64,000 bases of DNA from Sphaerotilus sulfidivorans (lineage in GTDB: Bacteria > Pseudomonadota > Gammaproteobacteria > Burkholderiales > Burkholderiaceae_C), in NCBI RefSeq assembly GCF_013426975.1, contig NZ_JACCPY010000024.1, positions 1 through 64,000 of the forward strand, given 5' to 3'. Shown one piece after another: positions 7,094-16,127 of this stretch. The translations under genes and the position numbers were made by a program. Every line of letters begins with the position of its first letter. The first letter of the stretch is position 1. The notes below the pieces were generated by a model. That model was not told the origin of the DNA. It did no database searches and saw only the letters and a list, made by a program, of their open reading frames with translations.

Positions 7094-8887
7094 TCACTGG
7101 TTGGTGACGGAAATCACTTCTTCCAGTGTCGTCACGCCGTGGCGCACCTTGAGCAGTCCGGCCTGGCGCAGATCGCGCACGCCGTCGCGCCGCGCCTGCT
7201 CGGCGATGTCGATCGCGTTGCCCTGGGCGAGGATGATGCGCTGGACCGCCTCGGTGATCGGCATGACCTGGTACAGGCCGACGCGGCCGCGGTAGCCGTT
7301 GTTGCAGGCCGAGCAGCCGATCGCCCGGTAGGGCCGCCAGCTGCCGTCCAGATCGTCGGCGGCGAAGCCGGCCCGCAGCAGGGCCTCGCGCGGATAGTCG
7401 GCCGGTGCCTTGCAGTTCTCGCACAGCCGCCGCGCCAGGCGCTGCGCGGTGATCAGGATCACGCTGGCGGCGATGTTGAAGGCCGGCACGCCCATGTTCA
7501 GCAGCCGGGTCAGCGTCGTCGGTGCGTCGTTGGTGTGCAGCGTCGACAGCACCAGGTGACCGGTCTGCGCCGCCTTGATCGCGATGTCGGCGGTTTCCAG
7601 GTCGCGGATTTCGCCGACCATGATCACGTCCGGATCCTGGCGCAGGAAGGCCTTCAGCGCGACGGCGAAGTTCATGCCCGCCTTGTCGTTGACATTGACC
7701 TGGTTGACGCCGGGCAGGTTGATTTCCGCCGGATCCTCGACGGTGGAGATGTTGACGCCGGGCTGGTTGAGAATGTTCAGGCAGGTGTAGAGCGACACCG
7801 TTTTGCCCGAGCCGGTCGGGCCGGTCACCAGGATCATGCCGTAGGGGCGGCGCACCGCCGACAGCAGCCGCTCCTTCTCGTCGCGCTCGTAGCCGAGCGC
7901 GTCCACGCCCAGCCGCGCCGAGGACGGGTCGAGAATCCGGATCACGATCTTCTCGCCGAACAGCGTCGGCAGCGTCGAGACCCGGAAGTCGATCGCCTTG
8001 CTGCCGAACTTCAGCTTCATGCGGCCGTCCTGCGGCACGCGCTTCTCCGAGATGTCGAGCTTGGAGATGACCTTGATGCGCGAGGACAGCTTGTCCTTGA
8101 TCGCGATCGGCGGCTGGGTGATCTCGCGCAGCTCGCCGTCGATGCGGAACCGCACCCGGTAGGTGTTCTCGTAGGGTTCGAAGTGCAGGTCGGAGGCGCG
8201 CATGTTGATCGCGTCGACCAGCATCTTCTGCAGGAAGCGCACCACCGGCGCGTCCTCGACCTCGGCGGAGGCGACCTCGTCGTCGGCCTTGGTGCCGGCA
8301 TCCTGCTCCTCGACCTCGAAGTCGAAGTCGCCGGAGGACACGATCGAGTCGAGCGCATCGCCGGCCGAGGTCGACTTGGCGTCGACGATGCGGGCGAGCT
8401 TGTCGTACTCGAGCACCACCCACTCGGGCGTGAGCTGGGTGGCGAACTTGATCCGGTCGACCGCTTCCTGGTCGGTCGGGTCGGCGCCGCCGATGAACAG
8501 CCGGCTGCCGCGCCGGCCCAGCACCAGCACCTGATATTGCGACAGCGTGCGGGCATCGACCAGGTTCTGCGGCAGCCGGTTGATGTCGATCGCGTCGAGA
8601 TCGAGCAGCGGCAGCCCGAGCACCTGCGACAGCGAGCAGGCCAGGTCATAGGCGCTCAGCGCATTGGCGCCGACCACCGCCGACACGAAGCTGCGCCGCT
8701 GGTCCCGCGCCACCCGCGACAGGTCTTCCGCGATCCGCGAGGGCAGCTTGCCGGCGAGCACCAGCACGCGTGCCACGCCAGACAGGGTGCTGGCGGGTCC
8801 ATCAGGAAGAATTTCTGCTGCCACGGCAAGGATGACGGAGACGGTTGCGAAAGGAGGTAGACAAGGGTCCGAAGGCGAAAAACGCAT
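7094..8887 (-). CDS. pilB: type IV pilus assembly ATPase PilB
   Basis: A cytoplasmic hexameric ATPase that powers pilus extension. It has an N-terminal GspE/MshEN domain (about residues 35-190), the Walker A motif GPTGSGKTV (about 353-361), the Asp/His boxes around DPAEINLPGVNQV and the Walker B region RQDPDVIMVGEIRDLETA. A zinc-binding tetracysteine follows (CENC about 487, CSAC about 525), typical of PilB. At 597 aa it may be about 20 residues too long at the start: the ATG at 8887 has no ribosome site, and a GTG at 8824 is an alternative. It is followed by pilC. Confidence 0.93.
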   Translation of the reverse strand: MRFSPSDPCLPPFATVSVILAVAAEILPDGPASTLSGVARVLVLAGKLPSRIAEDLSRVARDQRRSFVSAVVGANALSAYDLACSLSQVLGLPLLDLDAIDINRLPQNLVDARTLSQYQVLVLGRRGSRLFIGGADPTDQEAVDRIKFATQLTPEWVVLEYDKLARIVDAKSTSAGDALDSIVSSGDFDFEVEEQDAGTKADDEVASAEVEDAPVVRFLQKMLVDAINMRASDLHFEPYENTYRVRFRIDGELREITQPPIAIKDKLSSRIKVISKLDISEKRVPQDGRMKLKFGSKAIDFRVSTLPTLFGEKIVIRILDPSSARLGVDALGYERDEKERLLSAVRRPYGMILVTGPTGSGKTVSLYTCLNILNQPGVNISTVEDPAEINLPGVNQVNVNDKAGMNFAVALKAFLRQDPDVIMVGEIRDLETADIAIKAAQTGHLVLSTLHTNDAPTTLTRLLNMGVPAFNIAASVILITAQRLARRLCENCKAPADYPREALLRAGFAADDLDGSWRPYRAIGCSACNNGYRGRVGLYQVMPITEAVQRIILAQGNAIDIAEQARRDGVRDLRQAGLLKVRHGVTTLEEVISVTNQ

Positions 8888-9111
8888 GATCCGCGATCGG
8901 CTCCGTGCTGTAAATCACGGATTGCAAGCCCCGGATCCGGGTGATCCAGCGGGCCGGCGTCGGGTCAGCTTGTAACTCAGCCGCCCTTCGAAAACGTGAC
9001 CTGCGCGTGCAAATTCGCCATGCCGGTATCAATTGCTTTCACATTCGCCAGAAATTCACGTTCGGATTCGCCCCCGGGTCCGGTGGGGTGGGGACGGGTC
9101 CGGGCGTGGCT

Positions 9112-9140
9112 CTTGAAAAGCGCTCGCCCGGCCTCATGCT
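9112..9140 (+). promoter_or_regulatory. sigma-32 (heat-shock) promoter of htpG
   Basis: CTTGAAA (9112-9118), a 14-bp spacer, then CTCATGCT (9133-9140). This matches the RpoH consensus CTTGAAA-N11-16-CCCATNT closely, 73 bp upstream of htpG. The rest of the 325-bp gap 8888-9212 holds the unassigned pilB promoter and no gene. Confidence 0.65.
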
Positions 9141-9212
9141 CGGAAGCCTTGGCCGCCCGCGGCCGGCGAATCCTTCGATTTCCTCAGAGATCTTCCGAGA
9201 CGACTCACGACC

Positions 9213-11105
9213 ATGGAAAAACAGACCCTGTCCTTCCAGGCCGAGGTGAAGCAGCTGCTGCACCTCGTCACCCACTCGCTGTACTCCAACAAGGAGATCT
9301 TCCTGCGCGAGCTGGTGTCGAACGCATCGGACGCCTGCGACAAGCTGCGCTTCGAGGCGCTGAACGATGCCTCGCTGTTCGAGGATCAGCCCAATCTCGA
9401 GATCCGCATCGGCTTCGACAAGGAGGCCCGGCGCATCATCATCAGCGACAACGGCATCGGCCTGTCCGCCCAGGAAGCCATCGACCACCTCGGCACCATC
9501 GCCAAGAGCGGCACGAAGGAGTTCATGGCCAAGCTCGACGGCGACAAGGCGCGTGACGCGAACCTGATCGGCCAGTTCGGCGTGGGCTTCTACTCGGGCT
9601 ACATCGTCGCCGACCGCATCACGGTCGAGAGCCGTCGCGCCGGCCTGGCCGCGACCGAAGGCGTGCGCTGGTCCAGCGAGGGCACCGGCGACTTCGAGGT
9701 CGAGACCATCACGCGCGAGCGCCGCGGCACCGACATCATCCTGCACCTGCGCGAGGGCGAGGACGAGTTCCTCTCCACCTGGAAGCTCAAGAGCATCGTC
9801 GGCAAGTACAGCGACCACATCTCGCTGCCGGTGCTGATGCGCAAGGAGTCGTGGGACGCCGAGAAGGGCGAGAACGTCGTCTCCGACGACTGGGAGCCGG
9901 TCAACAAGGCCGCGGCCATCTGGACGCGCTCGAAGTCGGACATCACCGACGCCGAGTACAAGGCCTTCTACGAGCAGCTCACCTACGACACCACCGCGCC
10001 GCTGGCCTACACGCACAACCGCGTCGAGGGCCGCACCGAGTACACGCAGCTGCTCTACATCCCGGCCAAGGCGCCGTTCGACCTGTGGAACCGCGACAAG
10101 CGCGGCGGCGTCAAGCTCTACGTCAAGCGCGTCTTCATCATGGACGACGCCGAGGCGCTGATGCCGGTCTACCTGCGCTTCGTCAAGGGCGTGATCGACT
10201 CGGCTGACCTGCCGCTGAACGTCTCTCGAGAGCTGCTGCAGGAAAGCCGCGACGTGCGCGCGATCCGCGAGGGCTCGACCAAGCGCGTGCTGTCGATGCT
10301 CGAATCGCTGGCCGACAGCGAGAGCGCCGACGACAAGGCCAAGTACGCCGAGTTCTGGAAGCAGTTCGGCGCGGTGCTGAAGGAAGGCATCGGCGAGGAC
10401 CACGCCAACCAGGAGCGCCTGGCCAAGCTGCTGCGCTTCGCCTCGACGCAGGCCGACGAGGGCGTGTCCTTCGCCGACTATGTCTCGCGCATGAAGGAAG
10501 GCCAGGAGGCGATCTACTACATCACCGCCGAGACCCTGGCCGCCGCGAAGAACAGCCCGCAGCTGGAGATCTTCAAGAAGAAGGGCATCGAGGTGCTGCT
10601 GTTCACCGATCGGGTGGACGAGTGGATGCTCTCGCACCTGTATGAGTTCGAGGGCAAGAGCCTGCAGAGCGTCGCCAAGGGCGCGGTCGATCTGGGCCAG
10701 TTGCAGGACGAGGAAGAGAAGAAGCAGGCCGAGGCCGCTGCCGAGTCCTTCAAGCCGACGCTCGACCGCCTGAAGGCCGCGCTGGCCAGCCGCGCCAAGG
10801 ATGTGCGTGTCACCACCCGCCTGGTCGACTCGCCCGCCTGCCTGGTGGTCGAGGAGGGCGACATGAGCGGCCACCTGGCGCGTCTGCTCAAGCAGGCCGG
10901 CCAGAGCGCGCCGAACTCGCAGCCGGTGCTGGAAGTCAACGCCGAGCATGCGCTGGTGAAGAAGCTCGCCGCGCTGCCCGAAGGTGCGGCGCAGTTTGAC
11001 GATCTGGCGCAGGTGCTGTTCGACAACGCGCTGCTGGCCGAAGGCGGCCAGCTCGACGATCCGGCGGCGCACGTCAAGCGCATCCAGGCGCTGATCCTGG
11101 GCTGA
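9213..11105 (+). CDS. htpG: molecular chaperone HtpG (Hsp90)
   Basis: The bacterial Hsp90 homologue, a dimeric ATP-dependent chaperone in the cytosol. The N-terminal GHKL ATPase domain carries [19 protein letters not shown] (about residues 27-45), DNGIGL and GQFGVGFYS. The middle domain has the [15 protein letters not shown] region, and the C-terminal dimerisation domain ends without an eukaryotic MEEVD tail. At 630 aa it is full length. It is a single-gene transcript: a sigma-32 promoter lies upstream and an intrinsic terminator (11129-11153) downstream. Confidence 0.97.
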   Translation: MEKQTLSFQAEVKQLLHLVTHSLYSNKEIFLRELVSNASDACDKLRFEALNDASLFEDQPNLEIRIGFDKEARRIIISDNGIGLSAQEAIDHLGTIAKSGTKEFMAKLDGDKARDANLIGQFGVGFYSGYIVADRITVESRRAGLAATEGVRWSSEGTGDFEVETITRERRGTDIILHLREGEDEFLSTWKLKSIVGKYSDHISLPVLMRKESWDAEKGENVVSDDWEPVNKAAAIWTRSKSDITDAEYKAFYEQLTYDTTAPLAYTHNRVEGRTEYTQLLYIPAKAPFDLWNRDKRGGVKLYVKRVFIMDDAEALMPVYLRFVKGVIDSADLPLNVSRELLQESRDVRAIREGSTKRVLSMLESLADSESADDKAKYAEFWKQFGAVLKEGIGEDHANQERLAKLLRFASTQADEGVSFADYVSRMKEGQEAIYYITAETLAAAKNSPQLEIFKKKGIEVLLFTDRVDEWMLSHLYEFEGKSLQSVAKGAVDLGQLQDEEEKKQAEAAAESFKPTLDRLKAALASRAKDVRVTTRLVDSPACLVVEEGDMSGHLARLLKQAGQSAPNSQPVLEVNAEHALVKKLAALPEGAAQFDDLAQVLFDNALLAEGGQLDDPAAHVKRIQALILG

Positions 11106-11128
11106 GTCAGTCGCCCCCAGATCTCCGA

Positions 11129-11153
11129 ACGCCGGCGCTGCCGGCGTTTTTTT
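11129..11153 (+). terminator. intrinsic terminator after htpG
   Basis: Stem CGCCGGC/GCCGGCG (11130-11136 and 11140-11146) with a 3-nt loop, followed by seven T. It is the cleanest Rho-independent terminator in the window. Confidence 0.9.
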
Positions 11154-11170
11154 GGTTTCAATTTAGACAG

Positions 11171-11199
11171 TTGAATGTGACACTTGTGGTGATCATAAT
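11171..11199 (+). promoter_or_regulatory. promoter of the MerR-family gene
   Basis: -35 TTGAAT (11171-11176), 17-bp spacer, -10 CATAAT (11194-11199). The expected start is at about 11206, the first base of the ATG, so the mRNA would be leaderless. No ribosome site is visible. Confidence 0.55.
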
Positions 11200-11205
11200 C
11201 GCGCC

Positions 11206-11646
11206 ATGACGACGACCCCCGACGCTGCCGGCCACACGCTGGCGGAACTGTGCGCGCTGGTCGATCTGCCGGCCCGGACGGTGCGCTACTACGTGCAGCT
11301 CGGGCTGGTGGACCGTCCGGTCGGCGAGACGCGGGCGGCGCGCTACGGCGCACGGCATCTGGAGCAGCTGCTGCAGATCCGGCGCTGGAGCGCAGCCGGC
11401 CTGTCCCTGGAGCGCATCCGGGAGCTGCTGCATGGCGAGACGCCGGAGCTGCCCGCCCGCGCGCCTTCGCCCGGCACGGTGACGGTGTGCAGCCATCTGA
11501 CGGTGGCCGACGGGGTCGCGCTCGTCATCGACCCCGGCCGGGCCGGCGTGTCGTCCGAACAGCTGCGCGTCTTCGTGCGTGCGGTCATGGCGGCCTGGGA
11601 CGAGGCGCTGGGACCGATCGGAGCGGGAGCGCAGCCGCCCCCCTGA
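11206..11646 (+). CDS. MerR-family transcriptional regulator
   Basis: A 146-aa regulator with an N-terminal MerR winged helix (TLAELCALVDLPARTVRYYV about residues 10-29, then the wing Arg-Tyr-Gly and a dimerisation helix with LEQLLQIRRWSAAGLSLERI). There is no Cys cluster typical of metal sensors. The C-terminal ~60 residues (HLTVADGVALVIDPGRAG) look like a small ligand- or partner-binding domain. It is followed 21 bp later by the VIT/VWA gene on the same strand, so it probably autoregulates and controls that gene. Confidence 0.82.
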   Translation: MTTTPDAAGHTLAELCALVDLPARTVRYYVQLGLVDRPVGETRAARYGARHLEQLLQIRRWSAAGLSLERIRELLHGETPELPARAPSPGTVTVCSHLTVADGVALVIDPGRAGVSSEQLRVFVRAVMAAWDEALGPIGAGAQPPP

Positions 11647-11667
11647 CCGTCGACCAAGGAGCAGCGC

Positions 11668-13980
11668 TTGACCCAGCCCACCGCATCGAACCCGTTCCAG
11701 AATTCCCCTGGCTTGCCGGCCGAGCGTCACCGGCGATCGCCGTCCCTGCCGCTGCTGCGCGGGGCGCGGGTGAGCGGCGAGCTGCGCGGCCTGCTGTTCG
11801 AGTCGACGCTGGAGCTGGTCTTCCGCAACGACACCGACGAGAGCCTGGAGGTGATCCACACCTTCGCGCTGCCGGCCGGCGCGGTGCTGCTCGACATCGA
11901 GGTGCAGCTCGACGGGCAGCGGCTCACCGGCCGCATCGTGCCCGCGGCGCAGGCCGACATCGGCTATGAGCAGGCGCTGTGCGAGGGGCGCAGCGCGGTG
12001 ATGCTCGAGTCCAACCGCAACGGCTCCTTCTCGCTCAACCTCGGCCATCTGCGCCCCGGCGCCGAGTGCGTGCTGCGGCTGGGCCAGGCCTGCGAGCTGC
12101 AGCCCCAGGCCGGGCACCTGCGCCTGATCGTGCCGACGGTGATCGCGCCGCGCTACGGCAACCCCCAGCAGCAGGCCGGGCTGCAGCCTCACCAGGTCGC
12201 GCCGGTCTCGCCGACGGTCGAATATCCCTTCGAGCTGGACCTGCGCCTGCACGGGCCGCTGGCCCGGGCGCGGCTGTCCTCGCCGAGCCATGCGCTGGCG
12301 GTCGAGCCCTCCGGCGACGGCCGGAGCGTCGCGGTCACGCTGGCGCAGCCGGGCTGGCTGGACCGCGATCTGGTGCTGGTGCTGGAGCGGCTGCCGGGGC
12401 GGTCGCTGGGGCTGCGCGCTGCGCCGGATGCGGCGCTGGTGACGGGCCGCATTCCGGTGCTGCTGGCGATGCCGGTGGTTCCGGGCGCGCCGCCCGAGAC
12501 GCTGGCGCCGGTCAGCCGGCCGATGCGCCTGAAGATGCTGATCGACTGCTCCGGCTCGATGAGCGGCGCCAGCCTGCAGTCCGCGCAGCAGGCCCTGCGC
12601 CATGGCATCGCGTCGCTGCGCAGCGGCGACCAGTTCTCGCTGTCGCGCTTCGGCACCGAGGTGCAGCACCGCAGCCGCGCGCTGTGGACCACCACGCCGG
12701 CGAGCCTGCAGGCGGCGCAGGAGTGGGTCGACCATCTGGCGGCCGATCTGGGCGGCACCGAGATGAGCCGGGCGCTGGCCTCGGTGCTGGCGCTGCCGGC
12801 CGACGGTCCCTGCGACGTGCTGCTGGTCACCGACGGCCGGATCCACGGCGTCACCGAGCTGATCGAGACCGCGCGGGCGGGCCGGCAGCGCATCTTCGTC
12901 GTGGGCATCGGCCCGGCGGTGCCGGAGGCGATGCTGCGCGAGCTGGCGCTGCAGACCGGCGGCGCCAGCGAGTTCGTCACCCACGGCGAGGCGGTCGGGG
13001 GCGCGATGCAGCGGCTTTTCGCGCGGCTGCGCGAGCCGGGCTGCACCGGGCTGAGGCTGCGGCTGCCGCAGGATGCAGGCGAGCCGATCTGGGCCTCGGC
13101 GCCGCCGGACATCGGTTTTCCCGGCGAGACGCTGGTGCTGCGCCTCTGGCTGGAGCGGCTGCCGACCGAGGGCGACTTCGTGCTCGAGGGCCTGCCGAGC
13201 GATCGCCTCGGTCAGGCGGACGAGCCGGTCGAGCTGGCGCGGCTGCCGGTGAGCGCGCTCGACGAGGTGGGGGAGAGGCTGCCGCGCATGCTGGTCGCGG
13301 CCGAGCTGGCGCAGGTGGTGCACGCCCAGGCGCCGGGCAGCGCGCTGCCGCCGGCGCTGCTCGAGCGGGTGCTGGCCGCGCGGCTGATGTCTTCGGGCAC
13401 GCGTTTCCTGATGGTCGACGAGCGGCAGGACGTGCCCCCGGTGCTGACGATGCCGCGCCAGCAGGTGGTGCCGCAGATGGCGACTCCCGGTCGGGCCCAC
13501 TTCAGTCCGGGTCAAAGGGTGATGCGGTGCGCCAGCGTGAGCACGAACATGCCGCGTGCGCCCATGACGGAGGCGGACCGCGAGGCCCAGGCGGCCCGTC
13601 AAGCTGCCGCCGAACGTGAGGCCCAGGCGATCCGCGACATGATGATCCGCAAAAGATTCCGCCGGGCCGAGGTGTCGCGCCGCGCCGGTTCGCCGGAGGA
13701 CTTCCTGCAGACGGTGCTGATCGCGCGGGCCTGGCAGACCCCGCTGGACTGGACGGATCTGCAGCGGATGGGCTTGTCCGAAACCGTGGTGCAGTCGCTG
13801 AAGGCCTGCGGCCAGCCGGAGGGATCGGCCGAGTTGCTTGCCACGCTGATCGAGCTGCTGTGCGACTGGGATGTCGATCAGCAGGCGCCGGGCCGTTCAG
13901 GCAGCGGCGGCGTCTGGCGCGAGGCCCTGGTGGCGGTGCTGCGCGAGGCGCTGCGTCCCGAGCGTTGGGATGCGGCCTGA
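11668..13980 (+). CDS. VIT and von Willebrand factor A domain protein
   Basis: A 770-aa protein with a vault inter-alpha-trypsin (VIT) domain (about residues 28-155), a VWA domain (about 285-440) with an intact MIDAS start DCSGSMSG and a downstream Thr/Asp pair (LLVTDGRIHG), and a charged Ala/Arg-rich C-terminal region with a coiled coil (about 630-660). The family probably makes metal-dependent protein contacts; no enzymatic function is known to me. The start is TTG at 11668, chosen because AAGGAG lies at the right distance and upstream there is only intergenic sequence. No signal peptide or TM is seen, so it is likely cytoplasmic. Confidence 0.85.
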   Translation: MTQPTASNPFQNSPGLPAERHRRSPSLPLLRGARVSGELRGLLFESTLELVFRNDTDESLEVIHTFALPAGAVLLDIEVQLDGQRLTGRIVPAAQADIGYEQALCEGRSAVMLESNRNGSFSLNLGHLRPGAECVLRLGQACELQPQAGHLRLIVPTVIAPRYGNPQQQAGLQPHQVAPVSPTVEYPFELDLRLHGPLARARLSSPSHALAVEPSGDGRSVAVTLAQPGWLDRDLVLVLERLPGRSLGLRAAPDAALVTGRIPVLLAMPVVPGAPPETLAPVSRPMRLKMLIDCSGSMSGASLQSAQQALRHGIASLRSGDQFSLSRFGTEVQHRSRALWTTTPASLQAAQEWVDHLAADLGGTEMSRALASVLALPADGPCDVLLVTDGRIHGVTELIETARAGRQRIFVVGIGPAVPEAMLRELALQTGGASEFVTHGEAVGGAMQRLFARLREPGCTGLRLRLPQDAGEPIWASAPPDIGFPGETLVLRLWLERLPTEGDFVLEGLPSDRLGQADEPVELARLPVSALDEVGERLPRMLVAAELAQVVHAQAPGSALPPALLERVLAARLMSSGTRFLMVDERQDVPPVLTMPRQQVVPQMATPGRAHFSPGQRVMRCASVSTNMPRAPMTEADREAQAARQAAAEREAQAIRDMMIRKRFRRAEVSRRAGSPEDFLQTVLIARAWQTPLDWTDLQRMGLSETVVQSLKACGQPEGSAELLATLIELLCDWDVDQQAPGRSGSGGVWREALVAVLREALRPERWDAA

Positions 13981-13995
13981 GCGCTGCTGCCCGGC

Positions 13996-15057
13996 TCAGG
14001 CCACCAGCGGCTCGTCCTCCATCGCCGCGATCTGCTCGCGCAGCAGCGTCGTCTGCTGCGACCAGTAGGACGGGCTCTCGAAGCTCGGGAAGGCGACCGG
14101 GAAGGCCGGATCGTTCCAGCGCCGCGCGATCCAGGCGCTGTGCTGGATGATGCGCAGCGTGCGCAGCGGCTCGATCAGCGCGAGTTCACGGCGGTCGAAT
14201 TCGCGGATCGTCTCGTAGCCGTCGAGCAGCGCGCCGAGCTGGGTCTGCATCTCGTGGCGGTCGCCGCCCAGCAGCATCCACAGGTCCTGCACCGCCGGGC
14301 CGTTGACCGCATCGTCCAGATCGACGAAATGCGGCCCGGCCGCGGTCCACAGCAGGTTGCCGACATGGCAGTCGCCGTGCAGGCGCAGCAGCTCGAGCGC
14401 GCCGTGGCGCCGCAGCCGGGTGTCGACCGCATCGAGCGCGCGCAGGCAGGTGTCATGCCAGCCGTGCAGCGCGTCCGGCGGCAGCCGGTCGCCGTCGATC
14501 AGCCACTGTACCGAGGCGCGCGCCGCAGCGCTGCCGTCGAGCGTCAGGCGCTGCGCGAAGGGCCGGCGCGCGCCGACCGTGTGCAGGCGGCCCAGGAAGC
14601 GGCCGATCCATTCGAGCACCGACGCATCCTCCAGCTCGGGCGAGCGCCCGCCGCAGCGCGGCGACACCGCGAAGCGCCAGCCCTCGAGCGTGGCCAGCGT
14701 CGGCGGCTGGCCCTGCAGCGTCAGGGCGGCGGGGGCCTCGGGAGGCGCCTGCAGCGCCAGCGGCGCGACGGCCGGCACCTCGGCCTCGGCCAGCTCGCGT
14801 GCGAAGGCGTGTTCCTCGAGGATCTGCGCGTCGCTCCAGCGCCCGGCGCGGTAGAACTTCGCCACCACCACTGCGGGCGGTGCGGCCTGCGGGTCGAGGC
14901 TTTCCTCCAGATGGACCTGGAAGACGCGGTTCTCGTAGGAATTGAGCTGCAGGATGCGGCCGTCGCCGCGCAGGCCGGCGGCATCGAGCGCGTCGAGCAC
15001 CGCGTGCGGGGTCAGGCCGGCATAGGGCAGATCGGGGGAGGGCGGGAATGCGGTCAT
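13996..15057 (-). CDS. srkA: stress response kinase A (YihE/RdoA-type Ser/Thr kinase)
   Basis: A 353-aa aminoglycoside-phosphotransferase-fold protein kinase. In E. coli the homologue counters programmed death after envelope and other stress. The catalytic loop HGDCHVGN is at about residues 228-235 and the metal-binding VDLDDA at about 243. The N-terminal NSYENRVFQVH and the C-terminal Trp-Pro-rich helices fit the family, and length is normal. It is convergent with the VIT/VWA gene, 15 bp apart. Confidence 0.88.
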   Translation of the reverse strand: MTAFPPSPDLPYAGLTPHAVLDALDAAGLRGDGRILQLNSYENRVFQVHLEESLDPQAAPPAVVVAKFYRAGRWSDAQILEEHAFARELAEAEVPAVAPLALQAPPEAPAALTLQGQPPTLATLEGWRFAVSPRCGGRSPELEDASVLEWIGRFLGRLHTVGARRPFAQRLTLDGSAAARASVQWLIDGDRLPPDALHGWHDTCLRALDAVDTRLRRHGALELLRLHGDCHVGNLLWTAAGPHFVDLDDAVNGPAVQDLWMLLGGDRHEMQTQLGALLDGYETIREFDRRELALIEPLRTLRIIQHSAWIARRWNDPAFPVAFPSFESPSYWSQQTTLLREQIAAMEDEPLVA

Positions 15058-15116
15058 CGGCGCATCCTAGCGAACCGGCCGCGTCCGGGCCGGCGGCAGG
15101 GTCCGCCCGCCGCGGG

Positions 15117-15941
15117 TCAGCGCTTGCCGACGATGTCGCCGGCGGCGTCGCCCGGCGGGCCGAAGTCGCCGGGGTTGAACTTGCTGGTCGACTGGCCGGC
15201 CCAGCTGCGGTGGCCATTCACGGCGCCGGTGCCGTTGGGCGCGCCGGCTGGGGTGGCGCGCGGCGAGTCGTCGAAGGGGTCGCGCTGGGTTTCCGGCGCG
15301 AAGAAGGAGTCGTGCGAGAAGCCCGACTCATACCACTGGCTGCTCGCGCCGTTGGCCGGTGCGCCGTTGCGCACCGCGTTGGCCAGCGTCGAGCGGCGCT
15401 GCGCGGTCGTGTCGTCCGGGCTGCCCGGCACCGCCGGGCGCTGGCTGTCGCCGCTGGCGGGCACCAGCAGCTGCAGCTCGGCCGCGGTCGGCAGCTGGTC
15501 GGCGCGGCAGCGCACATAGCGCACCCGGCAGGCGTCGAGCACCGCCAGCTTGATCGCCGCGGTGCGCTTGGAGGCCGGCCGGCTCGGCCGTTCGATGTCG
15601 ACCGCGGCCAGCACCTTGCCGTTGTCGGCGCAGACGACGAAGCTCACATGGATCGGGCCGAGCAGGTTGAACCAGTAGCGCAGCTCCTCGCGGTCTTCGG
15701 GCTGGCAGAAGCGCACCAGCGGCAGCTTGGCCAGGATCATGTGGTGCGGCAGCGCGGTGCGCAGCTGGCGGTAGAGCGCGCGTTCCTCGGGCGAGAAGAT
15801 GGGGCGTTGGGTCAGCGGCCATTCGGTGGGCAGCTCGGCGTTGCCGCTGGCGGCCGCCCCGGAGCGCCGCAGGACCAGTACCGCCAGACCGATGATGCCT
15901 GCGATCGCGGCGAGGGCGAGGATCCAGACTTGGATGGGCAT
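15117..15941 (-). CDS. membrane-anchored DUF2726 protein
   Basis: A 274-aa protein with an N-terminal TM helix (VWILALAAIAGIIGLAVLVL, residues 5-24) followed by a DUF2726 domain (about residues 45-170: SPEERALYRQLRTAL, a Phe/Val core, CADNGKVLAAVDIERPSR and DACRV). DUF2726 belongs to the PD-(D/E)XK nuclease-like superfamily; the Asp-Ile-Glu after the beta strand fits the catalytic triad position. The last ~100 residues are Ser/Pro/Gly-rich and probably disordered. Role unknown. Confidence 0.78.
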   Translation of the reverse strand: MPIQVWILALAAIAGIIGLAVLVLRRSGAAASGNAELPTEWPLTQRPIFSPEERALYRQLRTALPHHMILAKLPLVRFCQPEDREELRYWFNLLGPIHVSFVVCADNGKVLAAVDIERPSRPASKRTAAIKLAVLDACRVRYVRCRADQLPTAAELQLLVPASGDSQRPAVPGSPDDTTAQRRSTLANAVRNGAPANGASSQWYESGFSHDSFFAPETQRDPFDDSPRATPAGAPNGTGAVNGHRSWAGQSTSKFNPGDFGPPGDAAGDIVGKR

Positions 15942-16015
15942 GGGAGGTTCCGAGAGTTTGCAAGGTGAAGGCGGTGGATGCCTACGCCGCTCTATCGGCC
16001 ACCTGAACCGGCAAT

Positions 16016-16034
16016 TGGCACCCCATGGGTGCCA
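16016..16034. promoter_or_regulatory. perfect palindrome upstream of DUF2726 gene
   Basis: TGGCACCC-CAT-GGGTGCCA, an uninterrupted 8-bp inverted repeat with a 3-nt centre, 75 bp upstream of the DUF2726 start in a 186-bp gap. It looks like an operator for a dimeric regulator; no T-tract follows, so a terminator for the upstream GNAT gene is less likely. Confidence 0.4.
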
Positions 16035-16127
16035 TTATGTAACGCCATGTCAACAGATTTGCTGTTTGCAACAGCCGTCGATCATGGGCAGACCTGCCGT
16101 CCGTCGTCCGGCCGGGGCAGGGCGTGC

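Noticed and set aside
6650-8860. 736-codon plus-strand frame opposite pilC and pilB
   Set aside because: It covers two certain genes on the other strand, and its protein is a low-complexity His/Asp/Arg/Gly string without any motif.
8850-8887. AAAGGAGG on the plus strand at 8850, a perfect ribosome-binding sequence
   Set aside because: No start codon at a usable distance (next ATG 29 nt away opens a frame that looks spurious); the sequence lies inside the 5' end of pilB on the other strand.
8920-8945. GG...GC arrangement upstream of pilB resembling a sigma-54 -24/-12 site
   Set aside because: The distance between GG and GC is 11 instead of 10 bp and the flanking consensus is poor.
11158-13602. 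814-codon open frame on the minus strand opposite the VIT/VWA gene
   Set aside because: His/Arg/Gln-rich composition typical of antisense frames in GC-rich coding DNA; the plus-strand gene has clear domains, and codon-position GC supports it.
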